Assembly: GCF_000209165.1 (NCBI RefSeq) | Contig: NC_009068.1 | Span: 2,914,001-2,978,000, forward strand | Direction of reading: 5' to 3' | Source of the DNA: Scheffersomyces stipitis CBS 6054 | Lineage: Eukaryota > Ascomycota > Pichiomycetes > Serinales > Debaryomycetaceae | Length of the DNA stretch: 64,000 nt | In this document: positions 51,055 to 61,862 of the stretch, in pieces | How positions within the stretch are numbered: the stretch's first letter is position 1 | Layout: each line of letters begins with the position of its first letter | The notes under the pieces: generated by a model | What the model was told of the DNA's origin: nothing | The model's database searches: none | The model's input: the letters and a program-made list of their open reading frames with translations, nothing else | Program-made: the position numbers and the translations under genes

Positions 51055-51926
51055 ATGTCTACCTTCTCTACCGTTAAAGCTTCCAACTGGAGATACGTTG
51101 AATTAGGCCGTGTTGTTTTGGTTAACAACAAGGACTTGGCCACCATCGTTGAAATCATTGACCAAAAGAGAGTATGTATTTGAAACCCATAAAGTAGAAT
51201 TCAAGAACAGAAAACGAACAGAGAGAGACTCTCTTCAAAGCGAACGAAACCGAATATAATCACCATATCATTCCATAAAGCCCAAAGAGTTCAGACCATT
51301 GTATTAATGTCATATCCTTCATTTTCATATTTTGTCAGTACCCGTCTCGAAATAAGTTCATAATTTTTCATTTTGGCAAATAGGCAAATTTTTCTGAACC
51401 GAGCCTATCCCAGCCTTTTGCTTTCGTTCACAACGCTATCCAGTAGTCACGGATAGATGTCATTATCAAGTTGAGATTTTCAAGGACTTTATTATCCATT
51501 TTATCCTATCAACGGCGAATGCAAATTACAAAACAACACTAGTAGAAACAAAGCTGACTTGTTCACATCTATTCTTGATTTATACTTCACAGTCGTGCTA
51601 GACTGTCAGAATCCTCGAACATTATACTAACAAAATTCTAGGTCTTGATTGATGGTCCAAAGATCCAAAGACAAGCCATTGCTTTGGCTAAGGTTGTCTT
51701 GACCCCAATTGTTTTGCCAAACTTGCCAAGAGGTTCCAGAACTGCCACTGTCACCAAGAAGTGGGCTGCTGCTGAAATCGACTCCAAGTGGGCTGCTACT
51801 TCTTGGGCTAAGAAGTTGGCTGCTAGAGAAAGAAGATCCCAATTGTCTGACTTCGAAAGATTCCAAGTGTTAGTCTTGAAGAAACAAAGAAGATTCGCTG
51901 TCAAGAAGGCTCTTGCCAAGGCTTAA
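51055..51926 (+). CDS. RPL14: 60S ribosomal protein L14 (eL14), one intron
   Basis: The gene has two exons, 51055-51171 and 51642-51926, giving a 133-residue protein of the large ribosomal subunit. The product reads [22 protein letters not shown], then EIIDQKR joined to [12 protein letters not shown], and ends [19 protein letters not shown] then KKALAKA, a near match to S. cerevisiae Rpl14. The intron falls between codons 39 and 40. Codon bias is extreme and no CTG is used, as expected for a ribosomal protein. The frame is open 40 codons upstream of the ATG, but that stretch is promoter DNA. Expression is probably driven by the Tbf1/Cbf1 cluster. Confidence 0.97.
51172..51641 (+). other. Intron of RPL14
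   Basis: This 470-base intron has donor GTATGT, branch TACTAAC at 51625-51631 and acceptor TAG ending at 51641. I looked for box C/D (RTGATGA/CTGA) or H/ACA snoRNA signals inside and saw none that were convincing. Confidence 0.95.
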
Positions 51927-52170
51927 ACATTCTAAAAATCTACTGATCAAATCTTTTCATATCTTATATGTGTGTATTCTTAGTTTAATTAGTTTGAGGG
52001 TATCATAGTTAGGTTTTTTTAATGTTAACGTTCCATAATTTTGTATAGAAACAAAAATATCACATCCAAAAACTATTTATTAGTCTACGGTGTAGCCTAC
52101 CAATAAATCATCTTTTTGCAATCTAACATATATACAAGAGTTACTATAAACAAGATATATACTTTATACT

Positions 52171-54498
52171 CTATTTCTTAGCAGCCAAAGCCTTTTGGTA
52201 CTCGGCAATTAACTCTCTTTGCAACTGTGGAGAGGTTTGACTGTATTTACAGAATTCCAAAGAGAATTCACCCTTACCTTGAGTACAAGCTCTCAATGAA
52301 GTGGAGAAGCCGAACATGGAGTTCAAGGAACATTCAGCAGTGACAGTAAATTCATCTTGACCGTTGACAGTTTCCAAGATCATGCCTCCCAACTTGTTGA
52401 CTAAGCCTACAACTGAACCTTGGAACTCATTTGGAGCACTGATTTCAACAGACATAATAGGTTCCAAAATGACGGGCTGAGCTTCCAAGAAAGCTTGCTT
52501 GAAGGCACCTTGAGTAGCAGTTCTGAACGACAATTCAGAAGAATCGACGACGTGAGTTTGACCATCGTTGATATGCATGTGGACACCCAAGACCTTGTGA
52601 CCAATTAATGGACCCTTTTCTAAACAGTCTTCAAAACCCTTAGAACAAGCAAACAAGAACTTCTCAGGAATCTTGCCACCAACAATATGTTGCGAGAACT
52701 TGTTGTCACCTTCAAGAGGAGAGAATTCACCCATAACTCTACCGTATTGACCAGAACCACCAGATTGTTTCTTGTGGGTGTAGTCGAAAGTGGTAGGAGC
52801 AGTAATAGATTCTCTGTAGGAAACCTGTGGCTTACCGGTAATACATTCTACACCGTATTCACGCTTGATTCTTTCTACGTAGATTTCCAAGTGCAACTCA
52901 CCCATACCGGAAATAATGGTTTCTTTGGATTCTGGGTCGAACTTGACTCTGAAAGTAGGATCTTCCTTCTGGAATCTGTTCATAGCCTTGGAGAAGGCTC
53001 CATTATCCTTTGACTTTGGAGCAATGGACAATGAAATAACTGCTTCCGGAACAAACATGGAACTCATGGCAATAAGCTGATCACTGTTGGCACCCATAAA
53101 TGTATCACCAGAAGCACAGTCAATACCGAATGTGGCGCAGATTTCACCGGGACCAACTTCGTTAACGTCTTCCATATCGTTGGAGTGCATTCTCACCAAT
53201 CTGGCGACCTTGACCTTCTTACCGGTCTTGACGTGAGTCATATAGGAACCCTTCTTCAACTTACCTTGGTAGACTCTAATATAAGTCAATTGACCATATT
53301 GACCTTCTTCCAATTTGAAGGCTAAGCCGACGAAGGGAGCAGAACTGGATGGGAGCAAGTTAATTGGCTTTTCTTCACCCGATTTAGCCACTTCCAAACC
53401 AGTATTCAAGATTTCATTTGGTTGCGGTAAGTAGTCAACAACAGCATCTAATACTGGTTGAATACCTTTGTTGGCCAAAGCAGAACCCATTAAGACAGGA
53501 GTGAATTTTCTGCCGATAGTGGCTCTTCTAATAGCTCCTTTGATTTGTTCCACAGTTGGTTCTTCACCTTCCAAATAGATATCAGCCATTTCATCGTCAA
53601 CGTCAGCCAAAGTCTCAATCAATAAAGCTCTCTTTTCTTCAACCAATTCCTTCAACTCTTCTGGCACTTCGGCAGATCTTATAGTCTCACCCTGGGCACC
53701 TTCGTTGTACAAGGCTACACGGTCGATGATGTTGACTACACCTTTCAATTCAGATTCAGCACCAATAGGAACTTGGATAGCAGCAGCAGGTGTCTTCAAT
53801 TTCAAGTTAATCTGTTCAATGGCTCTGAAAGGATCAGCACCCATACGGTCCATCTTGTTGATGAATGTGACCCTAGGAACATTGTAACGACGCATTTGAC
53901 GATCCACAGTAACGGTCTGAGACTGGACACCGGAAACTGCACAAACAACCAACACAGCACCATCCAAAACTCTCAACGCTCTTTCGACTTCAATTGTGAA
54001 ATCAATATGGCCAGGGGTATCAATCAAGTTGAAATGATAAGCTGTGTCTTCCTTGTCCCACGAACAGTATGTAGCAGCAGATTGGATGGTAATTCCTTTT
54101 TCTCTCTCCAAGTCCATGTGATCCATTTTAGCTCCAACAGCATCACGACCTCTGACTTCATGAATAGCCTTGATTCTACCGGTATAGAATAAGACACGTT
54201 CAGTGAAGGTAGTCTTTCCAGAGTCGATATGGGCCGAAATACCGATATTTCTCATTCTCTTTGAAGCATCCAAGTCAGCATGAGGCAACTCTTTGTTAAT
54301 CTCGTCGATAATTACCTTTTCCTCTTCGTAAGTGCTGGGGAGCTTGACAGCCTCGACACCATTGAAAACAGGTCTGGAAAAATGGAACCTCCTCACGGTA
54401 CCACTCATTCTGAGCTGGCTGTTAACCACAGGGACACGGCATCTCCATGCCCTGGGTGTTCTAACAGAGCCAACTACTTCACGAAGCAAGACGGACAT
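52171..54498 (-). CDS. MEF1: Mitochondrial elongation factor G1
   Basis: Mef1 is the GTPase that translocates mitochondrial ribosomes. The 775-residue protein starts with an Arg-rich presequence ([20 protein letters not shown]). The G domain follows with [14 protein letters not shown] (P-loop), [10 protein letters not shown] (switch I), [11 protein letters not shown] (G3) and INKMDR (G4), then the EF-G domains including [15 protein letters not shown] and the C-terminal [20 protein letters not shown]. Length matches S. cerevisiae Mef1. The GTP-binding and EF-G features are complete and nothing is missing. The ATG at 54498 is first in frame. It converges with RPL14 on its 3' side. Confidence 0.96.
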
Positions 54499-54979
54499 TC
54501 TACTGGATGCTTGTTGTCAAATCAGCTGAAGTGACAGACACAGTCGTTAAACTAAAGCTGGAGATTTTGAAATTTTTCAGTTGAAAAATTTCCGCGCTAC
54601 CATACGAATCAGCTCATCAAAAGGCAATATTTGCGCGCGGCCATTATGGGTGCAAAATGTTGCATTTCCTTGAAGTGCATTTTAAAAAAGCATATCTATG
54701 TTAACAAGTAACATAAAGCATAGTATATTTAGTATATGTTGCGAAGAAACAGCTATGTATAGATTGTCTATGAAGAGAACTGAAAGTAAGAGGCTGTAAG
54801 CCCTTTAACCGTGTAACCGTATGTATGCAATTTCCCAAAATAATGTAGTAAGAATTCAGATATTAAATGCAAGAAATAGTGATATCGCACTCTGGAAGAG
54901 TGACTAGGATGAAAAGTGCAAATAATTGGCGAGGCTACAAGACCATGAGCATGTGGCTGCAAAATAAAACGGACCCAAT
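54499..54979. promoter_or_regulatory. MEF1 promoter and desaturase 3' flank
   Basis: A 481-base gap with no gene. GGTGCAAAA occurs at 54649-54657, about 150 bases upstream of MEF1, next to a GC-rich patch TTGCGCGCGGCC. Confidence 0.5.
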
Positions 54980-56287
54980 CTAATCCTTTGGCTTCACACC
55001 GAGACCATTGACGTTTCTGAACATCAACACACCCTTTGCGTCTTCCTTGTCATCGTCTACAAACTGACACATTCTCATGCACTTCCACAAGGAAACCCAC
55101 ATGTTTTCACCGTCATATCTGTAGTGTTTACCCATGACTTTCTTGATGGCTTCGGAGGCTTCTCTAGCGTTGTAGAATGGAATTCTGGAGACGTAGTGAT
55201 GCAAGACATGAGTTTCGATAATGTCGTGGAAAATGTGTTGTCCGACAAAACCAAAGTCACGATCGATGGTAGCAGCAGCACCTCTAGCAAAAGTCCATTG
55301 CTCGGCACGGTAGTGAGGCATGGTGGGGTCGGTGTGTTGCAAGAAGGTAACAAAGACCAACCAGTGGTTAACCCAACACCAAGGCACGAACCAGTTGACC
55401 ATCATGTTGAAAAGACCGAAGGTCTTGTACCATTGGTAGACAACAGTTATAGTAGCAAGAATACCAATGTCAGACAACACAATGAACCACCATTGGTTTT
55501 TGTCAAATACAGGAGAAGATGGAGCGTAGTGTGACTTACCGATCTTGGAATAACCAGGATATCTCTGGCCAGTAGCGTTAATGGCCAAGTAGGTCTGTAA
55601 ACCTCCCAACTGTTGGAAAAGCAAGACAGATAACGTCCAGATAGGTGATTCTTCCATAACTTCAGAGATGACAGAGACTCCCTTGTTTTCGCAGTACTCT
55701 TCCTTGGTGTAAGGAATGAAAACCATATCCTTCGTCAAGTGACCAGTAGCCTTATGGTGCTTGGCGTGGGAGAACTTCCACGAGAAGTAAGGCACCATCA
55801 AGTAAGAGTGTAACACCCAGCCGATGACGTCGTTGATGTTCTGATAGTCAGAGAATGCACCGTGGCCACATTCGTGAGCCAAGATCCACAAGCCGAAACC
55901 GAACAAACCAAGAGCGTAGGAGTATGCCATCCATAACGAGCCTCTCAATACGGTAGAAGCAGTCTCATGGCCTTCTAAGTTGGCCAAGGGAATGAACTTC
56001 TGACCAACGTAGCCAATAGCGACCATGGCGGCGATATCACGTACAACATAGCCCAAGGATCTGATCAAAGATCTCTCGTAGCAGTGCTTAGGAATAGCAG
56101 ACAAAATATCCTTGATGGTGTAATCAGGCACCTTGAATTCGTTACCGTGGGTATCGATAGTGACCAAGTTGGAGGATGGCCCAGATACGGAGTTGTCCAA
56201 AGACGTGATGTTTCCACTCTTCTTAATGGAAGCGGAACCAAAGTCAGCGCCAGTAGAAATGCTGGAAACAGCAGAGACGGTAGGCAT
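54980..56287 (-). CDS. Membrane fatty acid desaturase, delta-12 or omega-3 type
   Basis: The 435-residue ER enzyme puts a second or third double bond in fatty acids of phospholipids. The three histidine boxes of the delta-12/omega-3 family are intact: HECGH (138-142), HAKHH (174-178) and HVLHH (360-364). Hydrophobic segments lie around residues 78-100, 117-137, 157-170, 268-285 and 297-315. The region TIDTHGNEFKVPDYTIKDILSAIPKHCYERS is shared by yeast Fad2 and Fad3. Delta-12 and omega-3 members are too alike to tell apart by eye; a neighbouring paralogue is not in this window. S. cerevisiae has neither. Codon bias is high. The ATG at 56287 is first in frame. Confidence 0.88.
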   Translation of the reverse strand: MPTVSAVSSISTGADFGSASIKKSGNITSLDNSVSGPSSNLVTIDTHGNEFKVPDYTIKDILSAIPKHCYERSLIRSLGYVVRDIAAMVAIGYVGQKFIPLANLEGHETASTVLRGSLWMAYSYALGLFGFGLWILAHECGHGAFSDYQNINDVIGWVLHSYLMVPYFSWKFSHAKHHKATGHLTKDMVFIPYTKEEYCENKGVSVISEVMEESPIWTLSVLLFQQLGGLQTYLAINATGQRYPGYSKIGKSHYAPSSPVFDKNQWWFIVLSDIGILATITVVYQWYKTFGLFNMMVNWFVPWCWVNHWLVFVTFLQHTDPTMPHYRAEQWTFARGAAATIDRDFGFVGQHIFHDIIETHVLHHYVSRIPFYNAREASEAIKKVMGKHYRYDGENMWVSLWKCMRMCQFVDDDKEDAKGVLMFRNVNGLGVKPKD

Positions 56288-59200
56288 GATTTTTCTGAGA
56301 GAGAATTAGACTCGAGACTTTGTAAACAGCTCTAAAACCAAAGAACGGCAAATCTACAGAAAAAGGCACAGTGCTGAAAAAATGTGGTTCTAGCAAAAAA
56401 GATTTCAGAAGTGATAATCGGCTCAGTCGAATCAGAAGCTGTGGAAAAAAAATTATGCAAAATCGTAGCTGCATCGCCAATTTTGGTCTTCGAGAGGCAA
56501 GCGGCTGAGGGTACTGCAGATAGTTCCTGAGATGGGCCTATTGTATTATGGCTTGTACCAGGGTGACGGCAACGAGGTGTTCTCTAAAGCCAGTGGAAGT
56601 AGTAGTTCAAGGGTGGTAGGTGGTCCTAGTTATTTCTGGTATAGTGGCAGTTAGAAACTTTGCCCTTGAAAAATGGCTGCAACAGTGGTTGTTAAATCGA
56701 CGCGTCGTATCGGTTTCTTTTCTTTATCTGTTAGATGAAGGCATTGTCTGAAGTTTATTTTTTCGAGAATTTTTCAACGTTCTCACACTTACTCAAACAG
56801 TATGTGCTAGTAATTGAAGGTAAATGCCTGAAAGCTGAAGTGATGATAATGACTCTGTACTTCAGTACCGTAAAAGGGTCACAATCATTGTCTTAGACTA
56901 TCCAATCATTTTGTTCGAAATCTCGGCAATTGCACAATTTTTCATTTTTCACGTTTTCTTGATTTTTCGTAGAATACTAACAAAACTGAAATTGGAACAT
57001 TAAATATTGAGCAGAATAGTAGAGAATTCTAACAGTTGCATGTTACAGCGATCTCAGAATTGATCAACGAATTTAGGTAATTCAGCCCTTCTTTCTTCCA
57101 GAACGTACCACTTGAAAAGGAGTACCATTCTAGTAATTCTTATATGATCGCCGAAAACTATTTTCCTGCCATAAGACCCCCTTCCTTATACTCTTTCTTA
57201 AACAAGAAGTCCTTGTAACTATGTAGCAACTAGCTATTCAAGTGTATACAGTGCCAGCCTCAGTAGTTTCTCCATAATTAGAACGTCTCTATACTGCAGG
57301 AGCTATATGTGTTTCATATTCAGACTTTCGAAACATATTCAAACCCCTCCCAACTGCATACTGGAGTGAACGTTACTTAGTTCGCCCAAAACTGTCAGAG
57401 TAAGCACGCGCCTTTCCTTTGCCATATTAGGAGAGCCTTGAATGTGGACTAGTACGAAATGAACTGTAGAATGCCACCCATACCAACGATCTCACAAAAA
57501 TAGCCATCCCTTACAGCTCGCCTTGTTACTGTTCACATGAGGTATACAATATCGTGCAATAATTCCAATCCCCATCCCATCTCTTACAAGCTTTTCGCAA
57601 TTGAACTCACTGAATAAAAAAGCGCTCAGCAGCGGCTCTCATTCACTACATGTATTGTGGCTAAATGGCAACTCGAACTAGATAACTGGGCCTTCCTGAG
57701 TTGGTCTGGACATTCAGTTACTTCAGGCTAGGTAGCTGGAAGACAGTCACTGTCTCTCCCAACTTTTATAGTACTGCGCCTAAAGCGGCAACTGGAGTTG
57801 CAGCACTTCCTAATGGGGAAACTGCAAATTCGGTGGTTTTGTTATCCGGCTTCCGGGAGCCCATACATACTGATGGAGATGAGTTTATCCAGATACCCGA
57901 CTAATATGCCCATGAAAAAGAATATGACACCTTCTGAACGTTCACAACAATAAATGGTTAGTACAGCTCTGTGAATGCATTTTCATGGGATTCAAACTTA
58001 GGACCAATTACTCCACATTGATGATTTTAGAATTTATAGTTACCAAGACAATTTATTCAACCTGATGTAAATCGATGAAACGAGGCAGCCCGTTGTAATC
58101 CTGAAAAAAATATTGACTAGACTATGTAATCCAATTAACAGTTCCTCCACGCCCTACTATCACACCTTCGTATTTTTGCTTCGGTTATACAAATAGTTAG
58201 TTGTATGGGCGGAATAGGGCAGCACCAAATAGGAAATAGATGAAAGGATACAAAGATCGAGCCTCATGTCAGAACCACAAGTTCATGATTTTCCTTCTCA
58301 TTGTTCAATTTGCGAGAACAATCAAATGCACTATTGAAGCTACCAAACTAATGTGGAAACCCTTTGTTCTCTCTTGAAGGTTCACTGATATCTACAGTTC
58401 TCAGGTTCCTGAAAACAGAAGAATAATAGGCACCCAAACATAGCGAGCGATAACTTCTACTTTGACGTTTGTTGTTTTCAAAAATATTGTATTTACAACT
58501 ACAAGCGAAAGGCAAGTCACTTCCGAAGTCTAGACTTTAATACACATTCTCTCTCTCTTCTTGTTGTAGTATTCTTTCTTGGTCAGTAATCTAAATTACA
58601 AGTAGGTTTCTTCAAACTAATTGAGTCACCACTTTCCCATAAATCACATCTTAGTGTTAAACTTTGAATTTGCAATGTGTTGAGCAAGAAGTCTGTACTC
58701 ATGTTGCTGAATGCGGCAATTAATGTATTGAAATCCTCATGCTACTAGTTAACTATACTGTAGAACCCAACTCTTACCTCAGTCTTGCGTAACTGGATGC
58801 CACATTATTACATTCATTGATGAAATGAACGATACTCCCAGCCACTCCTTCAGGAATCTGCTCTTGGCTTGTATTCGAGGCTTACATATGAATTGAATCT
58901 AATAGTGGCATGAAATTCGAGATTTCTGTCAGTTCTCCCCGCCAAATTTATAAATAATGAAACTAAGATCTGAACCAATCCAACGTACTGAACTATTGAG
59001 GAAAACATATATTTCCAAACTCAGGAAAGAATGAATTGCAACTGTGATTCTTGGTTTTATTTTGCCAGTGGTTCCATAGTCACTTCCTATTGCGGCAGTG
59101 AGATTTTTTGATTTTTTGCACCATTTAATTTGGTTTCCCAAACAGGAAATTGTTGTTGCACCCCAAGCCGAGCACCATACTTAGTGCTTAGGCTTAACAA

Positions 59201-59407
59201 ATTGGAGAACAAAAAAGAATAGTACTCTTTCCTAGCTAAGAAGGTGACTGTGAAGACATTTTCTCGAGTAAATTTAGCTTCAGTTCAGTTTTCCAATATA
59301 AATATGTAGCGATTTCTTCGAATAATTTTTAACTTTCTTTGTTCTCTTTATCACTATCACTATCAAGTAACCAACTTTGATTCCTTAAAACCTCACATAC
59401 ACACACA
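56288..59407. promoter_or_regulatory. 3.1 kb gene-free region between desaturase and secreted-protein genes
   Basis: This is the longest gap in the window, between two divergent genes. It is AT-rich and no gene is supported. It holds TTTTGCACC at 59114-59122, TAACTATGTAGC near 57217, and TATAAATA at 59297-59304, about 105 bases before the secreted-protein ATG. Very long promoters like this are common for condition-specific surface-protein genes in this clade. Confidence 0.5.
59297..59304 (+). promoter_or_regulatory. TATA box of the secreted-protein gene
   Basis: TATAAATA lies about 105 bases upstream of the ATG at 59408 in an AT-rich context, a normal position for a strong regulated yeast promoter. 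Confidence 0.6.
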
Positions 59408-60670
59408 ATGAAGTTATCTAACACCGCTTTGTTGGCTATTGTTGCCTCTTCCACCTTAGTTGCTGCTGCCCCAGCCAAGGTTGAATCTTCACTTGTCAAG
59501 AGGGCTGACATCAACCAATTGGACATCGTGAATGAAATCCAGAAGAGAGAATTTACTACTGTCAAGAGATCTGACATCAACGAAGTTTTGGAAATCTTGA
59601 AAGATATCCAAGGCCTTAAGCAGAAGAGAGAATTTCTCGAAGGTGATGAATTGATTGCCCTCGATGCCAGAGCCGACAACGCCATTGTTGACTTGATTAG
59701 TGCTTTGTTCAACTCAGGTATCATTGGTGAAATCTGGAACACTCTTACCACAGACACTGCTCTTCAATCTACTCTTAAGAATCTTATTCAATCTGCCATC
59801 AATGGTTTGATTGTTCAAGGTCCAGCATTGATCTCTGCTATCTGGAACTCAGGTTTGATCGGTAACCTTTTCAACACTTTGATCAACGACGCCGATGTCA
59901 GAAGCTCTTTCTTGGGTGTCGTCAAGTACATTTTTGACTTTGCCCTCAATTTGATCACTGGTGGTTCCAGCACCACTGCTGCAGCAGCACCAGCACCAGC
60001 ACCTTCTGCTGCACCAGCTGCTAAGAGAGAGATCACTGAATTAAACCTCAACGGTGAATACCTTGACAAGAGAGACGTTTCTGAAGTTGTTACATACATC
60101 TACAACGCTATCAAAGACTCCGGTATTGTTACCACTTTGATTAACAAGGTTTTGGCCGACCCACAACAATCTATCTCCTTCTTGACTTCTGCTCTTCAAT
60201 ACGGTGTCGTTGCCGTTGAAGATGTCTACGGATGGGCTAAGAGCTCCGGTCTTTTGGACGAAGCCTTGCAATACTTGCAGGAGAACGGTGGTACTTACAT
60301 CGGTGCCATTGCCTCTTGGTTGTCTGGTGCCATCTCTTCTGGTTCCGTCTCTGCATCTGACATTGCTGCCGCTTCTGTTCCATCCAACACCGGTGCCACA
60401 TCTGTTGCTACTACTGCTGCTGCTGCTGCTCCTGCTGCTAAGGCCAATCCTACCACAACTGCTGGTGCTGCCACCACTGCCGCTCCAGTTCCTACTGCTG
60501 CTGCCACAAACAACGATGCAGTTCTTCAATCTTTGATTAATGCTTACGGTGGTACACCAAACACTGTTGCCACTACTGTCGCAACAGCTGGTCTTGCAGG
60601 AAGTATCAACCAACTTGTTGGTGCTGCTAACCAAGCTGCCGGTTCGCTCAAGAAGAGAAGAGTCTACTAA
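59408..60670 (+). CDS. Secreted, Kex2-site-rich repeat protein, possibly Op4-like
   Basis: The 420-residue protein has a signal peptide (MKLSNTALLAIVASSTLVAAAPA). Dibasic KR sites for the Kex2 protease occur at residues 31-32, 46-47, 53-54, 73-74, 206-207 and 221-222, with KKRR at 415-418 near the end. Three related helical segments contain [AI]xxSG[IL][IV]xx[IL][FI]N: about 97-125 (LFNSGIIGEIWNTL), 144-172 (IWNSGLIGNLFNTL) and 234-262 (IKDSGIVTTLINKVL). They are separated by Ala/Pro/Thr-rich linkers at 186-206 and 330-368. There is no GPI signal or enzyme motif. The plan is like the Ala-rich secreted Op4 family of Candida, a tentative link from memory. Codon bias is strong, so expression is probably high under some condition. 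Confidence 0.8.
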   Translation: MKLSNTALLAIVASSTLVAAAPAKVESSLVKRADINQLDIVNEIQKREFTTVKRSDINEVLEILKDIQGLKQKREFLEGDELIALDARADNAIVDLISALFNSGIIGEIWNTLTTDTALQSTLKNLIQSAINGLIVQGPALISAIWNSGLIGNLFNTLINDADVRSSFLGVVKYIFDFALNLITGGSSTTAAAAPAPAPSAAPAAKREITELNLNGEYLDKRDVSEVVTYIYNAIKDSGIVTTLINKVLADPQQSISFLTSALQYGVVAVEDVYGWAKSSGLLDEALQYLQENGGTYIGAIASWLSGAISSGSVSASDIAAASVPSNTGATSVATTAAAAAPAAKANPTTTAGAATTAAPVPTAAATNNDAVLQSLINAYGGTPNTVATTVATAGLAGSINQLVGAANQAAGSLKKRRVY

Positions 60671-61862
60671 TTGCGATAAATCAAAACAAAAGTTGAACTA
60701 CCGTCATGAACACTACAATAATGTCCTAAAAACTATTTATTAAAGTTGGATAATACCCCGAAAACTGAAAAAGTTCAAGCATCTCATTGGTAGTCAGATG
60801 GCTGTTTGCATATTTATCAATTACCATGGCTCGTTTGCGTTTGAAGAAATTGGCTTTTCGGTTCATATTTAAGAATATTACTTTCAAACTCCGTTACTTG
60901 TTTATTTAGTTCTCCCCACAACATATTTTACATACATTTTAATATAAAGCCAAAAGATCGAAAAACAAGCAAAGTAGTAACCTTTACAAGTAATCCTGAA
61001 AAGAGAGCTGCAGCATTTTGCCTAAATAGGAAATTCCAACAAAAATGAGTGAATGGGAGATCTAAGAATGGTCTCCACATTCACTGAGCTTAGCTTAGTA
61101 GCACTTTACAGAGGAGGAAGATCCTGTGTTCTACACCTATCCAAGAATCTGAACAATATCCGATTCACTATGCAAGTTGTCGCCTTAAATGTTGATTTAT
61201 TGATTTCACAAAATGCTTCATAAATTTCAGTTTGCTGTGCGCTTCAATTTTCAACTGGAATGTAATCAAAATGTTAAGTTTCTGTGAAGGCATGGGCGAG
61301 GAGCAACTGAATATTCATTGTAAAAGAAAAATTTTCAATATTCACTGTACGTTATGGAAAAGGTGTTGAATTGTTCCACGGATTACATTCCATGCCACAT
61401 CAAACATTCCTATTTCTCTCCTTTTTCACCAAACTCAATATATAGATATAATATAGACACAAGTAGACATCCCTGAAAGTGTAGAAAGATGAATAACAAC
61501 GTCCAGCTTCTTTACAAACAGTAAGTAAAATGTTGGAGGCTCTTGCAACTGCAGGTTCTGCTTTTAGACCTTCGGTAAAGAAAGTCCCCAATGATTGGAG
61601 GTTAGCCAAATTCAAAGAAATCTATATTCAAAAAGGAGGCTACATACCAGGGGCAAATAATAGCAGAAGTCTGTTAAAATAAACTTGAGGTTGAAACGTA
61701 CAATAGGAACTTCTTTCTATCCAAGCACGCTTGCTATCAGCATCTTGATTTAAGTATTGTCAGCTTTATTTAATGAAGTTGATAACAAACTATATGAGTG
61801 TATATATTTTAAATGAAATGCTCTATATATGCAAATTGATATTTTTTTTATCTCTTTCGTAA
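60671..61862. other. Convergent region between the secreted-protein gene and CHS3
   Basis: A 1.2 kb AT-rich gap. Apart from one candidate 50-codon frame at 61530-61682, no gene or repeat is seen. TATA-like ATATATAGATATAATATAG precedes that frame. Confidence 0.45.
61530..61682 (+). CDS. Candidate 50-aa protein, unsupported by homology
   Basis: An ATG-started frame codes for 50 residues, beginning MLEALATAGSAFRPSVKKVP and followed by NDWRLAKFKEIYIQKGGYIPGANN. The composition is protein-like, with TATA-like sequence about 85 bases upstream. I do not recognise it. An earlier short ATG at 61489 in another frame could interfere. Frames of this size arise often by chance, so it is a weak call. Confidence 0.25.
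   Translation: MLEALATAGSAFRPSVKKVPNDWRLAKFKEIYIQKGGYIPGANNSRSLLK

Noticed and set aside
55124..55534. 136-codon frame antisense to the desaturase
   Set aside because: It is a shadow of a strongly coding frame; codon bias on the desaturase strand explains the lack of stops.
57701..57904. 67-codon frame in the 3.1 kb gap
   Set aside because: It starts with TTG, lacks an ATG and has no recognisable family; it may be chance or a decayed fragment.
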